Below are positions 45,663 through 57,400 of a stretch of DNA of 64,000 nt, one piece after another. This stretch comes from Lophium mytilinum (lineage: Eukaryota > Ascomycota > Dothideomycetes > Mytilinidiales > Mytilinidiaceae), in assembly GCA_010093605.1 (NCBI GenBank), contig MU004186.1, positions 848,616-912,615 of the forward strand, written 5' to 3'. The notes beneath the pieces are model-generated. The model worked only from the letters and a program-made list of their open reading frames with translations. It did not search any database and had not been told where the DNA came from. Position 1 is the stretch's first letter. Every line of letters begins with the position of its first letter. A program made the position numbers and the translations under genes.

Positions 45663-46961
45663 ATGCGCCCGGAGGAGCAGCCCGCCAGCCCCAGCCTGCC
45701 ATGGCGCACGAGCTCGGTCTTCACCATGGCCGCGGTGGGCCTCCTTTCACGCGGGTTTCTGTACGGCTTGAGCAGGACCGAGACCCATGGCCTTGACGGG
45801 TTTCTGAAGCTCCTAGACGAGAGGAAGGACGTGGAGGGGAGGCAAAGAGGCTTGGTCACAGGTTTGTGACGCGAAAACTACGTCTGTATCTATCTGACTT
45901 TGAATCTATAGTATCTAATCACGTCTCTGTGTACGTATGTTGACCCCTTGGCATTGCGACCTCCTTGCGACAGCCCTCGCTGATATTTTGCGCCGTGAAG
46001 ACTGGATGATCCTATGATATGGGGAACTTTACCAATTCGATACTTGTTCAACCCCGACAACCTAAGATGGGGTCTTGGGAGCTACGATCTATGCTTTACG
46101 AACAAGTATGCTTCTGTCCTCAGCCTTTTGGTGCTTCGCTGATGCCTTATCAGGGTCCTTTCGACCTTCTTCAATCTCGGACAGGTGCTTCCTACGCACC
46201 GCTCCCTTCATTCGAGGTTTGGAGGCCTGTTCCAGCCTACGGTAGCGCAAGCTATTCGCCTGCTTTCCCAAGGACCTTTCTACTCTAATGATAGCGCAAC
46301 CAAGGCGAACAAGTCGTTCAAGAGCCCCGACCTTTCTGACCCCTTCACGAACGGACACCTAACATTCTCCACAAATGGCACCGACACATTCCCTTCGCCC
46401 TCGGCGTATCTCAGTCGAAGACACAGCTGGGTGCATATATTTCCGGAAGGCAAGGTGCACCAGCAAGAGGACCACACCATGCGCTACTTCAAATGGGGCG
46501 TTTCACGCCTGATTTTAGAAAGCGAACCGTGCCCAGATGTGGTGCCAATGTGGATCGAGGGGCCACAGGAGGTAATGCATGAGAGCAGGGAATTCCCGCG
46601 CTTCTTACCTCGCCCTCTCCGAGACGTGAGCATCACGTTTGGCGAGAAACTGGACGTGGAGAAGGTGTTTGGGGATCTTCGTGCGCGATGGAAACGGTTG
46701 CATCAGCGAGATGTTGGATCGGGACCGGAGGGCAAGCCGGAAATGGGCGTTTTGAGCTCTGCATTGAAGTATGCTGACGAAGCTGTCGAGTTGAGGAAGG
46801 AGTGTACGATGCTTATCAGGAATGCGGTCCTGAACGTTAGGAGGCAGAGAGGGTGGCCAGATGAGGATCCGAAGGGCGGCTTAGTCGAAACCTACCGCGA
46901 GGAAGGAGCAAGGAAGACTGAGGGGCAGATGAAGGACGGGAGCTGGATTAAGGATACATGA
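45663..46961 (+). CDS. TAZ1: tafazzin, monolysocardiolipin transacylase
   Basis: Predicted 376-aa mitochondrial acyltransferase that remodels cardiolipin. Exons 45663-45861, 45912-45930, 46001-46105 and 46154-46961. The tiny second exon codes VSNHVSV and the third begins LDDPMIWGTLP, together making the HX4D catalytic motif (NHVSVLDD). Next come RWGLGSYDLCFTN and the substrate motif VHIFPEGKVHQ, then VVPMWIEGPQEVMHE. A serine-rich insert lies between the HX4D and FPEGK blocks. The chosen start (MRPEEQPASPSLPWRTSSVF) gives the family's N-terminus. The frame is open and has an ATG at 45489, which would add 58 residues rich in arginine and serine and lacking acidic residues late on, like a mitochondrial presequence. 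Confidence 0.92.
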
Positions 46962-48368
46962 GCATTGTGGCCATGTGTCGCTGTATCAACACTGTACACC
47001 AACAGCAAATCATCGGCTCGGAAAAGGACCCAAGGGCAAGAGTCCAGGGTTTGGCTACACTTGGTAAAAATGATCATAGATTTCTTGTTTGAGAGTAGTG
47101 TTCGTGGAACGTGATGTACCAGTATAAGAGAGAGCCTATGGATCTAAGACTGGACGCGTTGCTGAGGCATTGCGCAGAACAATTGCAAATACCCACAGAA
47201 GTGACCGCATGATACGATATGTATTGGAGATGTAGGGTACGCGGTGGGGGACGTGGTGGGGACGTATTGCTCAATTTAGTTGCAAAGAGTTACAGATCTA
47301 ACCGCGTGGAATATTTTTCGCTAGAAGTGACGTATGCGTGGTAGGTAATGCTCGCTGAAGTCTTGCAATGATTCCATAAGTTAGTACTATCACTGTTGAG
47401 TTTCACGATGAGCGACGAGCCTTGTCACCAGGAAATTGCTCAAAAGGACTCTCTGTCATCTCCATCATCAGATACGTATACTTATTTGACAGAAGTATGC
47501 ACAAAATTTGAAGGCTCCAGCAAAACAAAGACATGTGGACAATAAGAAGACATCGAGTATGAAGACAAGTATCAGAAACTCGAGGGGCATGAGGCGTATT
47601 CTTTGTTGCGCATACCCGGCGCCATATGCAGCCATCCACGGGTCTCTGCATAGTAAACGGCTGCCCACGGGTCTCTTTAAGCAGTACACGAACGTCAAAT
47701 CCCTTCATCTAAGAATTCTATGTAGACTGCAGAGCACAACAGCAGCGTTGTCAGATTAGATCAAGTTATTAACCCACATCGACTGCCTGATCAGGCCCAG
47801 CTGATGCCTGGACGGCGACGAAACCTCAGCTTCGAGACGAACGGGCTTCGAGCGTCGTCCAGCAAGCAGAGGCGAAGAAGAGGCACACGGTAAGAAGCCG
47901 CGGGGTGTCTCGGGAGTTGCTCTATCATCATCCAACACTGCTGCCCCCCGGAAGAGGCAGTTGTGGTGGTGAAATTGCGAGCAGCGGCAGACATTTCGAG
48001 GCGGCTGAGGGTTTTGCTTGGCGGCATTCACGCCCGGGGCACCCCTGCAGCTTCAAGGTTCCGTGCAACATTTATACCGGCCTCTGCCCCTCGCTTTGAT
48101 CTCCCCGACGCAACCAAGAAAAAAGCCTCGATCGCCCCACGCCCCGAGCCCACCTGACACCACACAGCGCAGTGAAAAGTTACCGCCACAGCATCCACCA
48201 CCCTTACTAAGCTATCGATAACGTCCGTTCTCGTCGCCGCACCTGCACCTAAGCCGCCTACGCATATAGTTGTGCATCACTGCGTCGCTGCGTCGCCATT
48301 GTGCACATCGCACACACTCATTCACTGGGCGCGCAGCCGCCGTAGCCGCCGCACCGCCGGCCGTATCT
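46962..48368. other. intergenic: TAZ1 3' side and BUR6 promoter
   Basis: No gene recognised in about 1.4 kb. The last 300 bp before BUR6 are GC- and C-rich, as expected of a promoter and 5' leader. Confidence 0.45.
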
Positions 48369-49169
48369 ATGGAGAGTCCCGACGCTTCGTGGGCGCCCAT
48401 GAGCCCTGACCTTTCTGGCTACCACTCCGCTGACCTCGAGCCCGCCGTCCCCCTTCAGCACCAGGGCTACAGAGGCTCCATATCACACACCACGCCCTTC
48501 TCACCCCCGACCTCCTCCCCCACCAGTCATTTCAAGCAGGACTCCTACCAGCCCCAGCCCATGCCGCCGACACTCAAGGACGAGCGCGACGATGACGGCG
48601 AATACTACCCCGACGCCACGGTCGAAGAGAAGCCCTCGCGCGCCCGCAAGGCGAAGCAAGAGGGCAATGGCACCAACAACCTTGTAGGCACCGAGCACAT
48701 CGAGGTCAAGACCAAGTTCCCCGTCGCGCGGATAAAGCGCATCATGCAGGCCGACGACGATGTGGGCAAAGTAGCTCAAGTCACACCTGTTGTTGTTTGT
48801 AAGTTTTGGTTTTTTTCCCATTCCTCGCGAGCCCCACCATGCCCGCCTCATTGAGCCTCAATGGGCATTTAGTCATGATCCTTGCTGACATACGCCACAG
48901 CAAAAGCACTCGAGCTCTTCATGATCTCCCTCGTCACCAAGGCCGCCGTTGAAGCCAAGGCCCGCTCCTCGAAACGCGTCACTTCCGCCCACCTCAAGCA
49001 AGCCGTCACCAATGACGAGCAGTTCGACTTCCTCACCGATATTGTGTCCAAGGTCGCCGACGCGCCGGCCGCCGCAGAGAAGAGCGAGGACACCGTCATG
49101 GAGGGTGAGGGCAAGAAGCGGAAAGGTGGTGCTCGGAAGAAGAGGAAGGCCGACGATGATGACTTCTAG
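48369..49169 (+). CDS. BUR6: NC2 transcription regulator alpha subunit (DRAP1/Bur6)
   Basis: Predicted 232-aa nuclear protein from exons 48369-48798 and 48901-49169. NC2 alpha pairs with NC2 beta through histone folds and clamps TBP on promoters, blocking TFIIA and TFIIB. Residues about 120-200 carry the H2A-like histone fold: [40 protein letters not shown], then [20 protein letters not shown]. The first 110 residues are disordered and proline-rich, longer than in yeast. The C-terminus is lysine-rich then acidic ([14 protein letters not shown]), likely carrying a nuclear signal. The intron falls inside the fold between VVV and SKALEL. An upstream in-frame ATG at 48270 gives an Ala/Arg-rich leader without similarity, so 48369 is preferred. 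Confidence 0.92.
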
Positions 49170-49842
49170 ACGTGTTCTAGTTTCCATCCCATCCATTGCA
49201 AGGGTTTCGTTGAAAGATTTCGGTAGACGGCTTCAGCGGTGGAGCACGTCTCGGTATGGTTTTGTTTTCAGGCGCATGGGGCAAAGGTGTCTGGATATAT
49301 CTTATCCACAAGCGAGGTCGGCGGGCTCTTTGGTACAGGAACGATGCATACGGCCAGGCGTTTATGGTCCTTAGCGTAAGCCCACATCAGTAGGGCTTTG
49401 GGACGCTTGTGCAAAGGGCAGTTTGCACTTGCTTGGGAGTTATTTGATATCTTTAAGAATCATTGTCGATTCTTGAAAACACTACAGAGCATCTGGAATA
49501 CAAACTTGAACTCATACCTCATATGTTCAATCTCCTATTTCGCAGAATATTGGGACAGAAATCTGAAGCTGTACTACTGACTCAACCAATAGGAGGGCTC
49601 CTGAAGCTGTTGAAAAAACTGAAAGCAGAGAGACTGCCACTACTAACCCATACCCACAATAGGAATATACCGAAGAAAGGTCCCAGAGTTATATCTAAAT
49701 TCAGGTACCTTTCTTGCCCTGCAATCCCAACCCTGATGCGGCATCGCGCGTGCCAAGACCCGTCAACTTTGGAACAATAGGTATCTACAGGGCGCGCCTC
49801 AGCACTCTGCAACAACACCCACCACCTCCATCCAGCACCAAG
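49170..49842. other. intergenic, nothing recognised
   Basis: BUR6 3' side and promoter side of the first BTB gene. No motif seen. Confidence 0.45.
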
Positions 49843-51512
49843 ATGGATTCTAGCAGTGACGACGATTACCATGAATCCCCAGCAAAGAGGCTTCATGCAG
49901 ACGATACGCCACCAAAGCCATCCACGCCGGAGCCAATTACGCCAGAGCCAGTCACACTAGCTAATCCAAGTGATTTGACCCTCATCGTTGGTCCCCTCGG
50001 TCAAAGTATTCACGTATCTAGAGGCGCATTGCGTCTCGCGAGCCCTGTGTGGAACACAATGTTCTCAGATCAATGGGCGGAGAGTTCCAAGAAAGAGGTG
50101 CAATTTCCGGACGACGATCCAGAAGCTTTATTAATTGTTTTGGGCATCGCGCATCTCAGATTCAAAGAAAGGCCGAAAGTCTTACTGTATCGCCAACTCG
50201 TCGAACTTGCTGTCATATGCGACAAATATGATACCGTTGCTGTCATTCGCCCTTTCTTGCAAGAATGGATAGGGTACGAAGAGATGAAGGTTGGACCTGG
50301 AACGGAAGAGTGGATTTTCGTCGCTTGGACCTTTGGCATCAGGGATAAATTCGTCAATGGAGTCCAGGACTTGGTGCGAAATACCTTAGCAGATGCACAG
50401 GAATGTTTAGTGTGGCCTGAGCAACATGTGACTTTGCGCCTACCTATAGACCTCTTAGGTATGTTAGAATCATTATCTCTCATTTATCAGTAATCGTTTC
50501 CAGCTCAATCTGTTAAAGTTTCGGAGTTGAACCGCCTATCCGTTATGCTGACGCTATTTTCTAGATTGCATTTCTCAAGCTCGCCAGGAATCGATCACAA
50601 AACTCATGAACCTGGCATTCGGGCACTTGGACACATGTGTCTCTATTAACAAATGCGCTAGAGGAAGTCAAACATGCATAGGGAATACAATGGACGAGCC
50701 TGATTATCACCCCCCTTTTTGCTACGTATCACCCCCCATTTTGCTACATATCACCCCCCCTAGGTTCAGCCTAGCTCCGGCTCGTAACAACTTTGTTTGA
50801 CCAATTAGACTGTTGTCTAGGCTATAATAGTGTTCCACAGCGTTTTTAGTTCACTAGCGTAGCAGCTCTCCACCGGACGATTAGGTAACTTAACACCGAC
50901 CCAGGGCTCTATTTCCTTAGTCACCAACAGTCAACTAACCTTTAAGTGAGGATGGTACTCTATCTACTTGTGAGGCGGAAGCTACTTTAGATAAGGAGCC
51001 GGTAAAGCGGGAGGATATTCAGTCTAGTGTTCCTCTATTTTTGATTTTACGCATATATGTACTAGTCATGCGATTCCTTCTATATAAACGAGGGCGAGCC
51101 TGTGATATGATTGGTAGAACAGCATTAATACGGACCGGAGCTAGGCTAAATCCAGGGCGGGTGATATGTAGCAAAATGGGGGGGTGATACGTAGCAAAAA
51201 GGGGGGTGATAATTAGGCTCGTCCAATACAATTGGACACTTACTAAAGGGGCTGCACGGCGTAGGAATTTGGCCAAACAAGCCTGAGGCATCCACTTACC
51301 CATGTTCTTTTCAAACGCTATATAAGGCGATATCAGCAATCAACATACCGCGGCACGACGGCCCGCTAGACTATTATGGTAAAAACCCACACTCCATGTG
51401 TGCGGATGGTATCGCTGGTCTTCAAAGTGGAATTGACGCTCTCAATGCGTTGTTGCCTTTTGGTTACAAAGCACACCACTTGAAACATATCGAAGTGCAG
51501 GCGGAGAAGTAG
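49843..51512 (+). pseudogene. BTB/POZ-domain gene 1, split by a DNA transposon
   Basis: Exon 1 is 49843-50458; the 106-nt intron (GTATGT...TTCTAG) leads to a second exon that starts at 50565 and is cut at 50691 by a 533-bp transposon. Host sequence resumes at 51233 and continues in frame to a TAG at 51510-51512. Without the insert and one target-site copy, the gene would code 340 aa. The N-terminal BTB fold includes SDLTLIVGPLGQSIHVSRGA, FPDDDPEALLIVLGIAHLRF and LVELAVICDKYDTVAVIRPF. The C-terminal half has no named domain but resembles the tandem neighbour. With the insert, translation enters the transposon and meets a stop near 50800, so the product loses about 93 residues. BTB proteins mediate dimerisation and often Cullin-3 binding; the role here is unknown. 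Confidence 0.85.
50692..51224. mobile_element. nonautonomous DNA transposon B, hAT-like, 8-bp TSD
   Basis: A 533-bp element flanked by perfect direct repeats AATACAAT (50684-50691 and 51225-51232). The terminal inverted repeats, about 94 bp each, begin GGACGAGCCT and are about 90% identical. Each arm holds three copies of a roughly 22-bp unit of the form TATCACCCCCCATTTTGCTA. There is no transposase frame inside. The 8-bp target duplication suggests mobilisation by a hAT-type transposase. It lies within the last exon of BTB gene 1. Arm divergence may be ancestral; the untouched target duplications point to a fairly recent insertion. Confidence 0.9.
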
Positions 51513-51788
51513 AGCGCGTACGGTATCTTGTCTTTTGCAAATCGGTCTTCTCTTGTGCACATAGATTTCGAGTTCTCCAGCTCCTGATTCCCTCTGCAGA
51601 CTTGCGATTCATGGGAGGTTGCGCAGGCCGACAGGACACATTCACCATTTTCATGGCGCTCTCGCTTCTCCCGACATGCCTTCTTCCGCTATATAAGCCT
51701 CTATTAATTCTCGGACTTTGACCTTACCAGCAACCTTGCACCACCGACCTCTGCTCACCCCCACCATTTCCTCTCGGCTCACCCAACC

Positions 51789-53128
51789 ATGGAGTCATCC
51801 TCTCCAACACCTTCAGGCCCATCGACGGAGTCCGATGCCCGCACCATGTCGGACAATCCGTCTTCTCCGCGACTCCATCGTACCGTTTCTTTAGACGACT
51901 CCAGTGACATAGCACTTGTCATTGGAGAAGAGTGCTCGGATGAGCCTGTCCGAGTCGAAGTCCTCAAGGGCGCTCTTCGTCTCTCGAGCTCTGTGTGGAA
52001 GACCATGTTCGAACCAGGTCGATGGGTAGAGAGCTCAAAGGCGGAGGTGGCGTTTCCCGACGACGATCCAGAGGCAATGCTCATGATTCTCCGCATCGTA
52101 CATCTCCGCTTCCGAGAGCTGCCTGAGGGGAAACTCAGCTTGGCAAAGTTGTTGTCCCTTGCTGTTGTATGTGACAAATACGCTACCGTTGGCATCGTCA
52201 GACCCTGGCTTCATGTCTGGGTTGATATCCCTAAGAAAGTTACGAGCGAGCCCGACTGGCTGTTCGTCGCATGGGTGTTTGGATATACGCGTATATTCCA
52301 GGACGTTGCGAATAAACTAGTCACCTACCTGGATACGGACTCCGACACGTATAACTCTCTCATGCTTGATCCAAAACCTCCTGGTATTGTCGGTAAGTAC
52401 TAGACTCCGTTTTCTCACCTTGCTGCAGTAATAGGCCTTTGGCCTGTGCGCGCGGCAGGTTTTCTTTGGCAACTCTGTAGTTGCTTGATACCACCGCCCG
52501 AGCCTGCTTCGTTGCACAAGTATTATATCACGCGCCTTCAAAGGTTAGCTCGGATTTGGGATAAGCGACTGTAGCATTCGGTCCAAAATGTTAGAATCCT
52601 GTGAGCGCACGCTGAGCGATGGCAAACTAAATAGGGGTGCACACATTTCTTGCGAGGCACTATTCTCTCAAACTATTATATAAGTATGTTGTATGCAAGA
52701 CGCTAACTTTTATCCTAGAAAACATCCTCCAGGCTAGGATACAAGTCATACAGCGCATCTTAGACATATGCTACACCACCCTCGACAAAAGCGCTGGAGC
52801 TCGCCATAAGTGCTGCCAACATAGCTCCCCTCTTTGCAGCGCAGCCATTGTAGGAGCGGTGGTGCAGGGATACTACAATTTTGGCCTCCTGCCACATCGA
52901 CTCAACGCCAACACCACCACAATGAGTATATACGATTTGACGGCGAAGCTAAAGAACTTCGATTTGCTCACTCATAAGGAACTCGAATATGGTGGCTACC
53001 TAAGTCACTTACAGTGCCCAGCTAGCTATATCAACATTCTCTACACCGCGCAAGAGATAGGGAAGAAAGCACCTAAGGTCGTTGAGGACAAGCATCTTCG
53101 ACACATGGAGGCGCAGACGAAGGCTTGA
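51789..53128 (+). CDS. BTB/POZ-domain protein, gene 2
   Basis: Predicted 337-aa paralogue of the split gene just upstream. Exons 51789-52392 and 52719-53128. The BTB fold follows a serine/proline-rich start: SSDIALVIGEEC, VLKGALRLSSSVWKTMFEPG, FPDDDPEAMLMILRIVHLRF, LLSLAVVCDKYATVGIVRPW. The second exon starts ENILQARIQVIQRILDI, aligning with DCISQARQESITKLMNL in gene 1, with the intron in the same place and phase. It ends QEIGKKAPKVVEDKHLRHME. The intron is 326 nt, three times that of gene 1. No transposon is seen in this copy, so it may cover the lost function if the two were redundant. No MATH, Kelch or ankyrin partner domain is visible. Confidence 0.82.
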
Positions 53129-53682
53129 GAAGGCAATGTACGACGATTAACGTTTTTAATGTGTATGCACCCTAGTTTGTATGCATTCTTTCAGCATTAT
53201 CTGAGGCGGCCCGGCGACCGACTCGGAGGTTCTAGGTGCTGAACTCCCAGTTGATTCGGGACATTGAATATACTATGGGGTACCGCAGTCAGTGGCAGGA
53301 AGCCACACACATCTGTATGTCGAAGCAGTAGAGGTAACTAGTCTGCAAGACATGAAACATGCGTTGAAGATAAATTCACCCCTAAATTTCTCGCCGAGTC
53401 ACGGCGCTTCAGCTCTAGTAAAGGCATGACAGCCATTTTGCTGCCTGATCTCCATTTCCTGTTAGTCTTTTTAGAGCAAATAGTCACAAATAGCTACAAT
53501 TGATATGAAAAAGAGAAGCTACACTTGAGATACGAGACTGGATCAGCACCGTGACCCAAAATTACAGTACCAAATCTTGCTACCCCGCGTGCCCCCGCCA
53601 AAGCTCTCCCCAAGCTTCAAAAATTTGTTTCTCAAACTTTACTTCAAAGACCGCACCACATTCAGCATTGCACATAGCAACC
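53129..53682. other. intergenic, nothing recognised
   Basis: BTB gene 2 3' side and ADE8 promoter. No motif seen. Confidence 0.45.
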
Positions 53683-54418
53683 ATGCCCGACCAAGCATTC
53701 AACCTCACTGTCCTCATCTCCGGTAATGGCTCCAACCTCCAAGCCCTCATCGACGCCTGCGCCTCCTCCGCCCTCCCTTCCACACGCATAACACGAGTAA
53801 TATCAAAGTAAACCCGCGTACCCTCCCTCCTATAAATTCTCACTCACATTTCCTAGTAAAGCAGACGCCTACGGCCTCACCCGCGCCTCCAATGCCTCCA
53901 TCCCCAGCACCGTCCACAGCCTCGACCCCTACAAAGCGCGCTTTCCCAACGCCAAAAAACCCAAACTCTCCTCCCCAGAAGCCCGCTCAGAGTACTGCAA
54001 AGACCTGGCCAAGCTCGCTCTCGAAGCCACACCGAAACCTGACTTAATTGTCTGCGCAGGGTGGATGCTCATCCTAACGCCCACGTTCCTGACGCCTGTC
54101 GCGGAGGCAGGGATCAAAATCATAAACCTGCATCCTGCGTTACCGGGGGAGTTCGATGGCATAGATGCGATTGGGAGGGCGCATAAGGCGTTTTTGGCGG
54201 GCGAGATCAAGAGGACGGGGGTTATGATTCATGAGGTTATTGAGGACGTGGATGCGGGGCAGCCGGTTGTGACGCAGGAGGTGGAGATGCGGGAGGGGGA
54301 GAGTATTGAGGAGCTGGAGGCGAGGATACATGAGGTCGAGCATGGGTTGATTGTTGAGGGGACGAGGAGGACGTTGCTGGAGATTGGGGAGAGGAGGAAG
54401 GCGGGGGGTGGGGCGTGA
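53683..54418 (+). CDS. ADE8: phosphoribosylglycinamide formyltransferase (GAR transformylase)
   Basis: Predicted 228-aa cytosolic enzyme of de novo purine synthesis that formylates glycinamide ribonucleotide using 10-formyl-tetrahydrofolate. Exons 53683-53807 and 53857-54418, joined across ISN/KADAYG. The nucleotide loop is VLISGNGSNLQALIDAC. The catalytic Asn and His are in KIINLHPALPGEFDGIDAIG, and the catalytic Asp is in MIHEVIEDVDAGQPVVTQEV. The formyl-transferase fold is complete, with a stand-alone GART as in other fungi. The second half has strong G-bias in third positions on the coding strand. The start at MPDQAFNLTVLIS fits the family; the longer frame upstream is leader. Confidence 0.96.
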
Positions 54419-57400
54419 TTAGGGAGGGTGTGGGTTTGGGATGGAGCTAGGGGAGCGACTGGGATGGTGTTGGGAAAAGCTGGTACGTGTGCTTCTTGTA
54501 TATCTACTTCGAAGGGTTCTGTTGTAAATGAGCTATCGATATTTGTCTTGGGATTCCGTTTCTCAGCGTATCGGCTGGCTATATCATCGACTAGATGAAA
54601 ATCGGTTTGAGACTCATATCCTCTCTTCAGAGAATCAAAACCAGCGACTTATCATCACGACTCTCAAAGGGGCATCTGAATCACTTGGTAGCCACGTGCT
54701 AGAGCTTTTCCTTCGTACATAAGAGTCCTTACGTGAGCTCCAATTATCTTATCATCACACAAATGCTCCATAGTTCTAGGAGAAAGGTGAAGACTGCTCC
54801 CATGGCTATTGGTTGGTGCAAAATCTCGAAAGCATGGACGTCATGATTTTGCGGCGGAAAGACCATTGGAAGACGTGTTCAAAAATCCAGTCAATTGTCG
54901 TCATAGCATCGCGGTGGAAAGAGGGTTGGAAGATGTGTTCGGAAGTTGAGTTCACATGCTTAATCAATGATGATGTGCTGCAATCTAGTTTACTGATAGC
55001 GAACTCTGAAGGCTAAGAGTTCTCAAACGAATCTCGGAAAAGATCTCGAGTAGTTCAACCGCCAGCTGGAGACTCTAACAGATGCTAGCAGGATTTCATG
55101 AGCGCAGCACACCATCACCATTCAGCAAGGCCGTAGAGCATCACCGATGAGGATAGATGAGCCAGGACAGAGCCTCCAACACTTCTCAGCCATCAGGAAG
55201 TATTCCTTCTGTTTTTTTTGCAATACAGCTTCGGTATTGCTACGAGATCCAGGCCACCACTTCTAACTCCCTGAAAGCGGATCTAGGCGTTGAGGAACTT
55301 TTATACCCTATCATGGAAGGAAATGCATCCGTCACATGACCCATCATACTCCCTGTACCAATACCGCGAGGAGTCCGAGTCCGAGTTAGTAATTATCGAA
55401 CCATTCAATATGGAGACCAGCCCATATTACCTAAGCATCTCATCCCAACAATTGCTTACAGCAAGGCCATAGCCCGAGCAAAGATCGCATCGAAGGTTGC
55501 AAAAAGAATTTTGTTTTCATGGAAGCATTCGGCCTCTAATCATCTGAAGTCGATCATCTATCTCCCAGATGCTAGGCAAGGATCAACTATACGCTCAGAG
55601 AGAGCTTATTTCCTATAAGCGCTATCCAACGTTGTATATGACCCCAATCTCCAATCTCTTTTACTAACTCTCGAGCTTCAACGCTCGTCCCCCAGTCTAC
55701 TCACATGCAGTTATACATCCCAGCCCCTACCATCCTTGTCCTTCTCCTCCATTTACCAAATAGGCCGCTAGCTTGATCTACAGAGACGCGATACCGCTGA
55801 AGACGCTTCTCCAGCTTTCTGGGTACCGATGTTCTCTCAAACCGGCCGCAGCGACTCTCCGATAGAGCCTCTACACATCCCCCCATCTTTTAACTCTCTG
55901 TCCTTCTAACACTTCCAGGCTTCGGAAGCGGTTGCCCTCTGTAAACTACCATAGAGCTGTCCGGACCCAGCAAAACCGTGGCAGAAACTTCATTCCCCGC
56001 AAGGCTCGTTGTCGGACCGCCCAGGGCGGGCGCCGGGATTGTTGGCGATGGATAGGAAGATTCTGCGAGAGGAGGTTGGAAAAGAGGGTTCGAGCAATTG
56101 AGAAGTTCCTGCCCTTCGAAGGCACTAAAACTCCATCGAGGTCCGTTGCAGAAAGAGCTACGGAGACGTAGAGGAGGGTAAGGTGTCGATGTTTCTTTTG
56201 ATGCCGACGCAGATCTGCCTTCGGTAGGCATCTCAAGGTGCTCCTTGTAGAGTCGGAGGAGAAGCGGAAGCTTAATGGGATGTTGTAGGCCTCAATAATC
56301 ATGAGGCTGGACAAGGAAGTATTATAAGAGGGTGCGTGTAGATGGGAAAGATTTGCATTGCCTTGAAATTATGCCCCTATTTGCTTGAACCACCTCTACC
56401 ACCAGTGAGATGAGGCCATTGCCTCCACTCGCCAGCAGTTCCAGCATCTATAACCTTCTATAAGGCTCTAAAAGGCATATGAGCCACTGTCGCCCTGCTG
56501 GATGTGGCCGTGCAGGAGCAAGAGCGAGCGTCATAACCTTAAGCGACACCTCACTGTTCCGGACCAAACCCTATTGGGTCTAGCGCCCCACTAGCGTTGT
56601 CCGCTGCCTCATAATAAAAAGCTGCGTCCGCCCTCCTTCTCCTCTTCATCCGCTCCGCGACAACACCACCCAGTGCCCAACCTTTCCACGACGGCAGCTC
56701 TGCTAGGGCAAGCTGCAGACAGAGAAGAGATCAGAATGGCGGCCCGTGGCGGCAGCGTCGCGTCACCGACTCCGTTGTAAGACCTCACTTCCCCTCCAGA
56801 CGTCCCGCGGAAGAATTTGCTGACCGTTCGAGTAGAGGCCATAGGCCCCCGCCGAGTTTGCAGGGAGGACGAGGAGTATCCTGTCGACGCCGATGCTGTA
56901 CACCTGGGCAACCCCCAAACACCAAAAGCAGAAGCCGACGCAGGATGGGCGGATCCGACCTGAGGAAGCGCCCGAAGCCCGTACGCATGGGAAGCCCCCA
57001 AACGCCGAAAAGCTGACAGCCAGAGCCTCCGGGTGCGCGATCGACGAAGCCGATGCCGACCCCCCAAGAGATGATTCCATATTATTGCGGATGACGCTGA
57101 CGCCTTTGAGAGGACGCACGAGGTGTCCCGGAAAGTCTTCGGAACGCTAATGCTCAGCACCACCCGTTGGGATACCGTGGCATACGGGCGCTGATGCGGA
57201 GGCTGGAAGAAGGAGTGCCGGATTTTAGGAACAGTTCATAACTTCGGTTTTGGCAAGGTTTGGCCAAGGAACGACGCCTTCACAGCTTTTGTAGCCGCAC
57301 CCGTCTAGGAACACGACACGAGAGGGGGAGCCTGCTAGGGGTCCGCCCTGAAAGGTGAAAGCACTCGAAGGAGACAAAGCGGACGGTGTATACAAAACTG

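Noticed and set aside
56609-57163. 184-codon minus-strand ORF in GC-rich DNA
   Set aside because: GC-rich sequence gives long open frames on both strands; no known motif or splice context.
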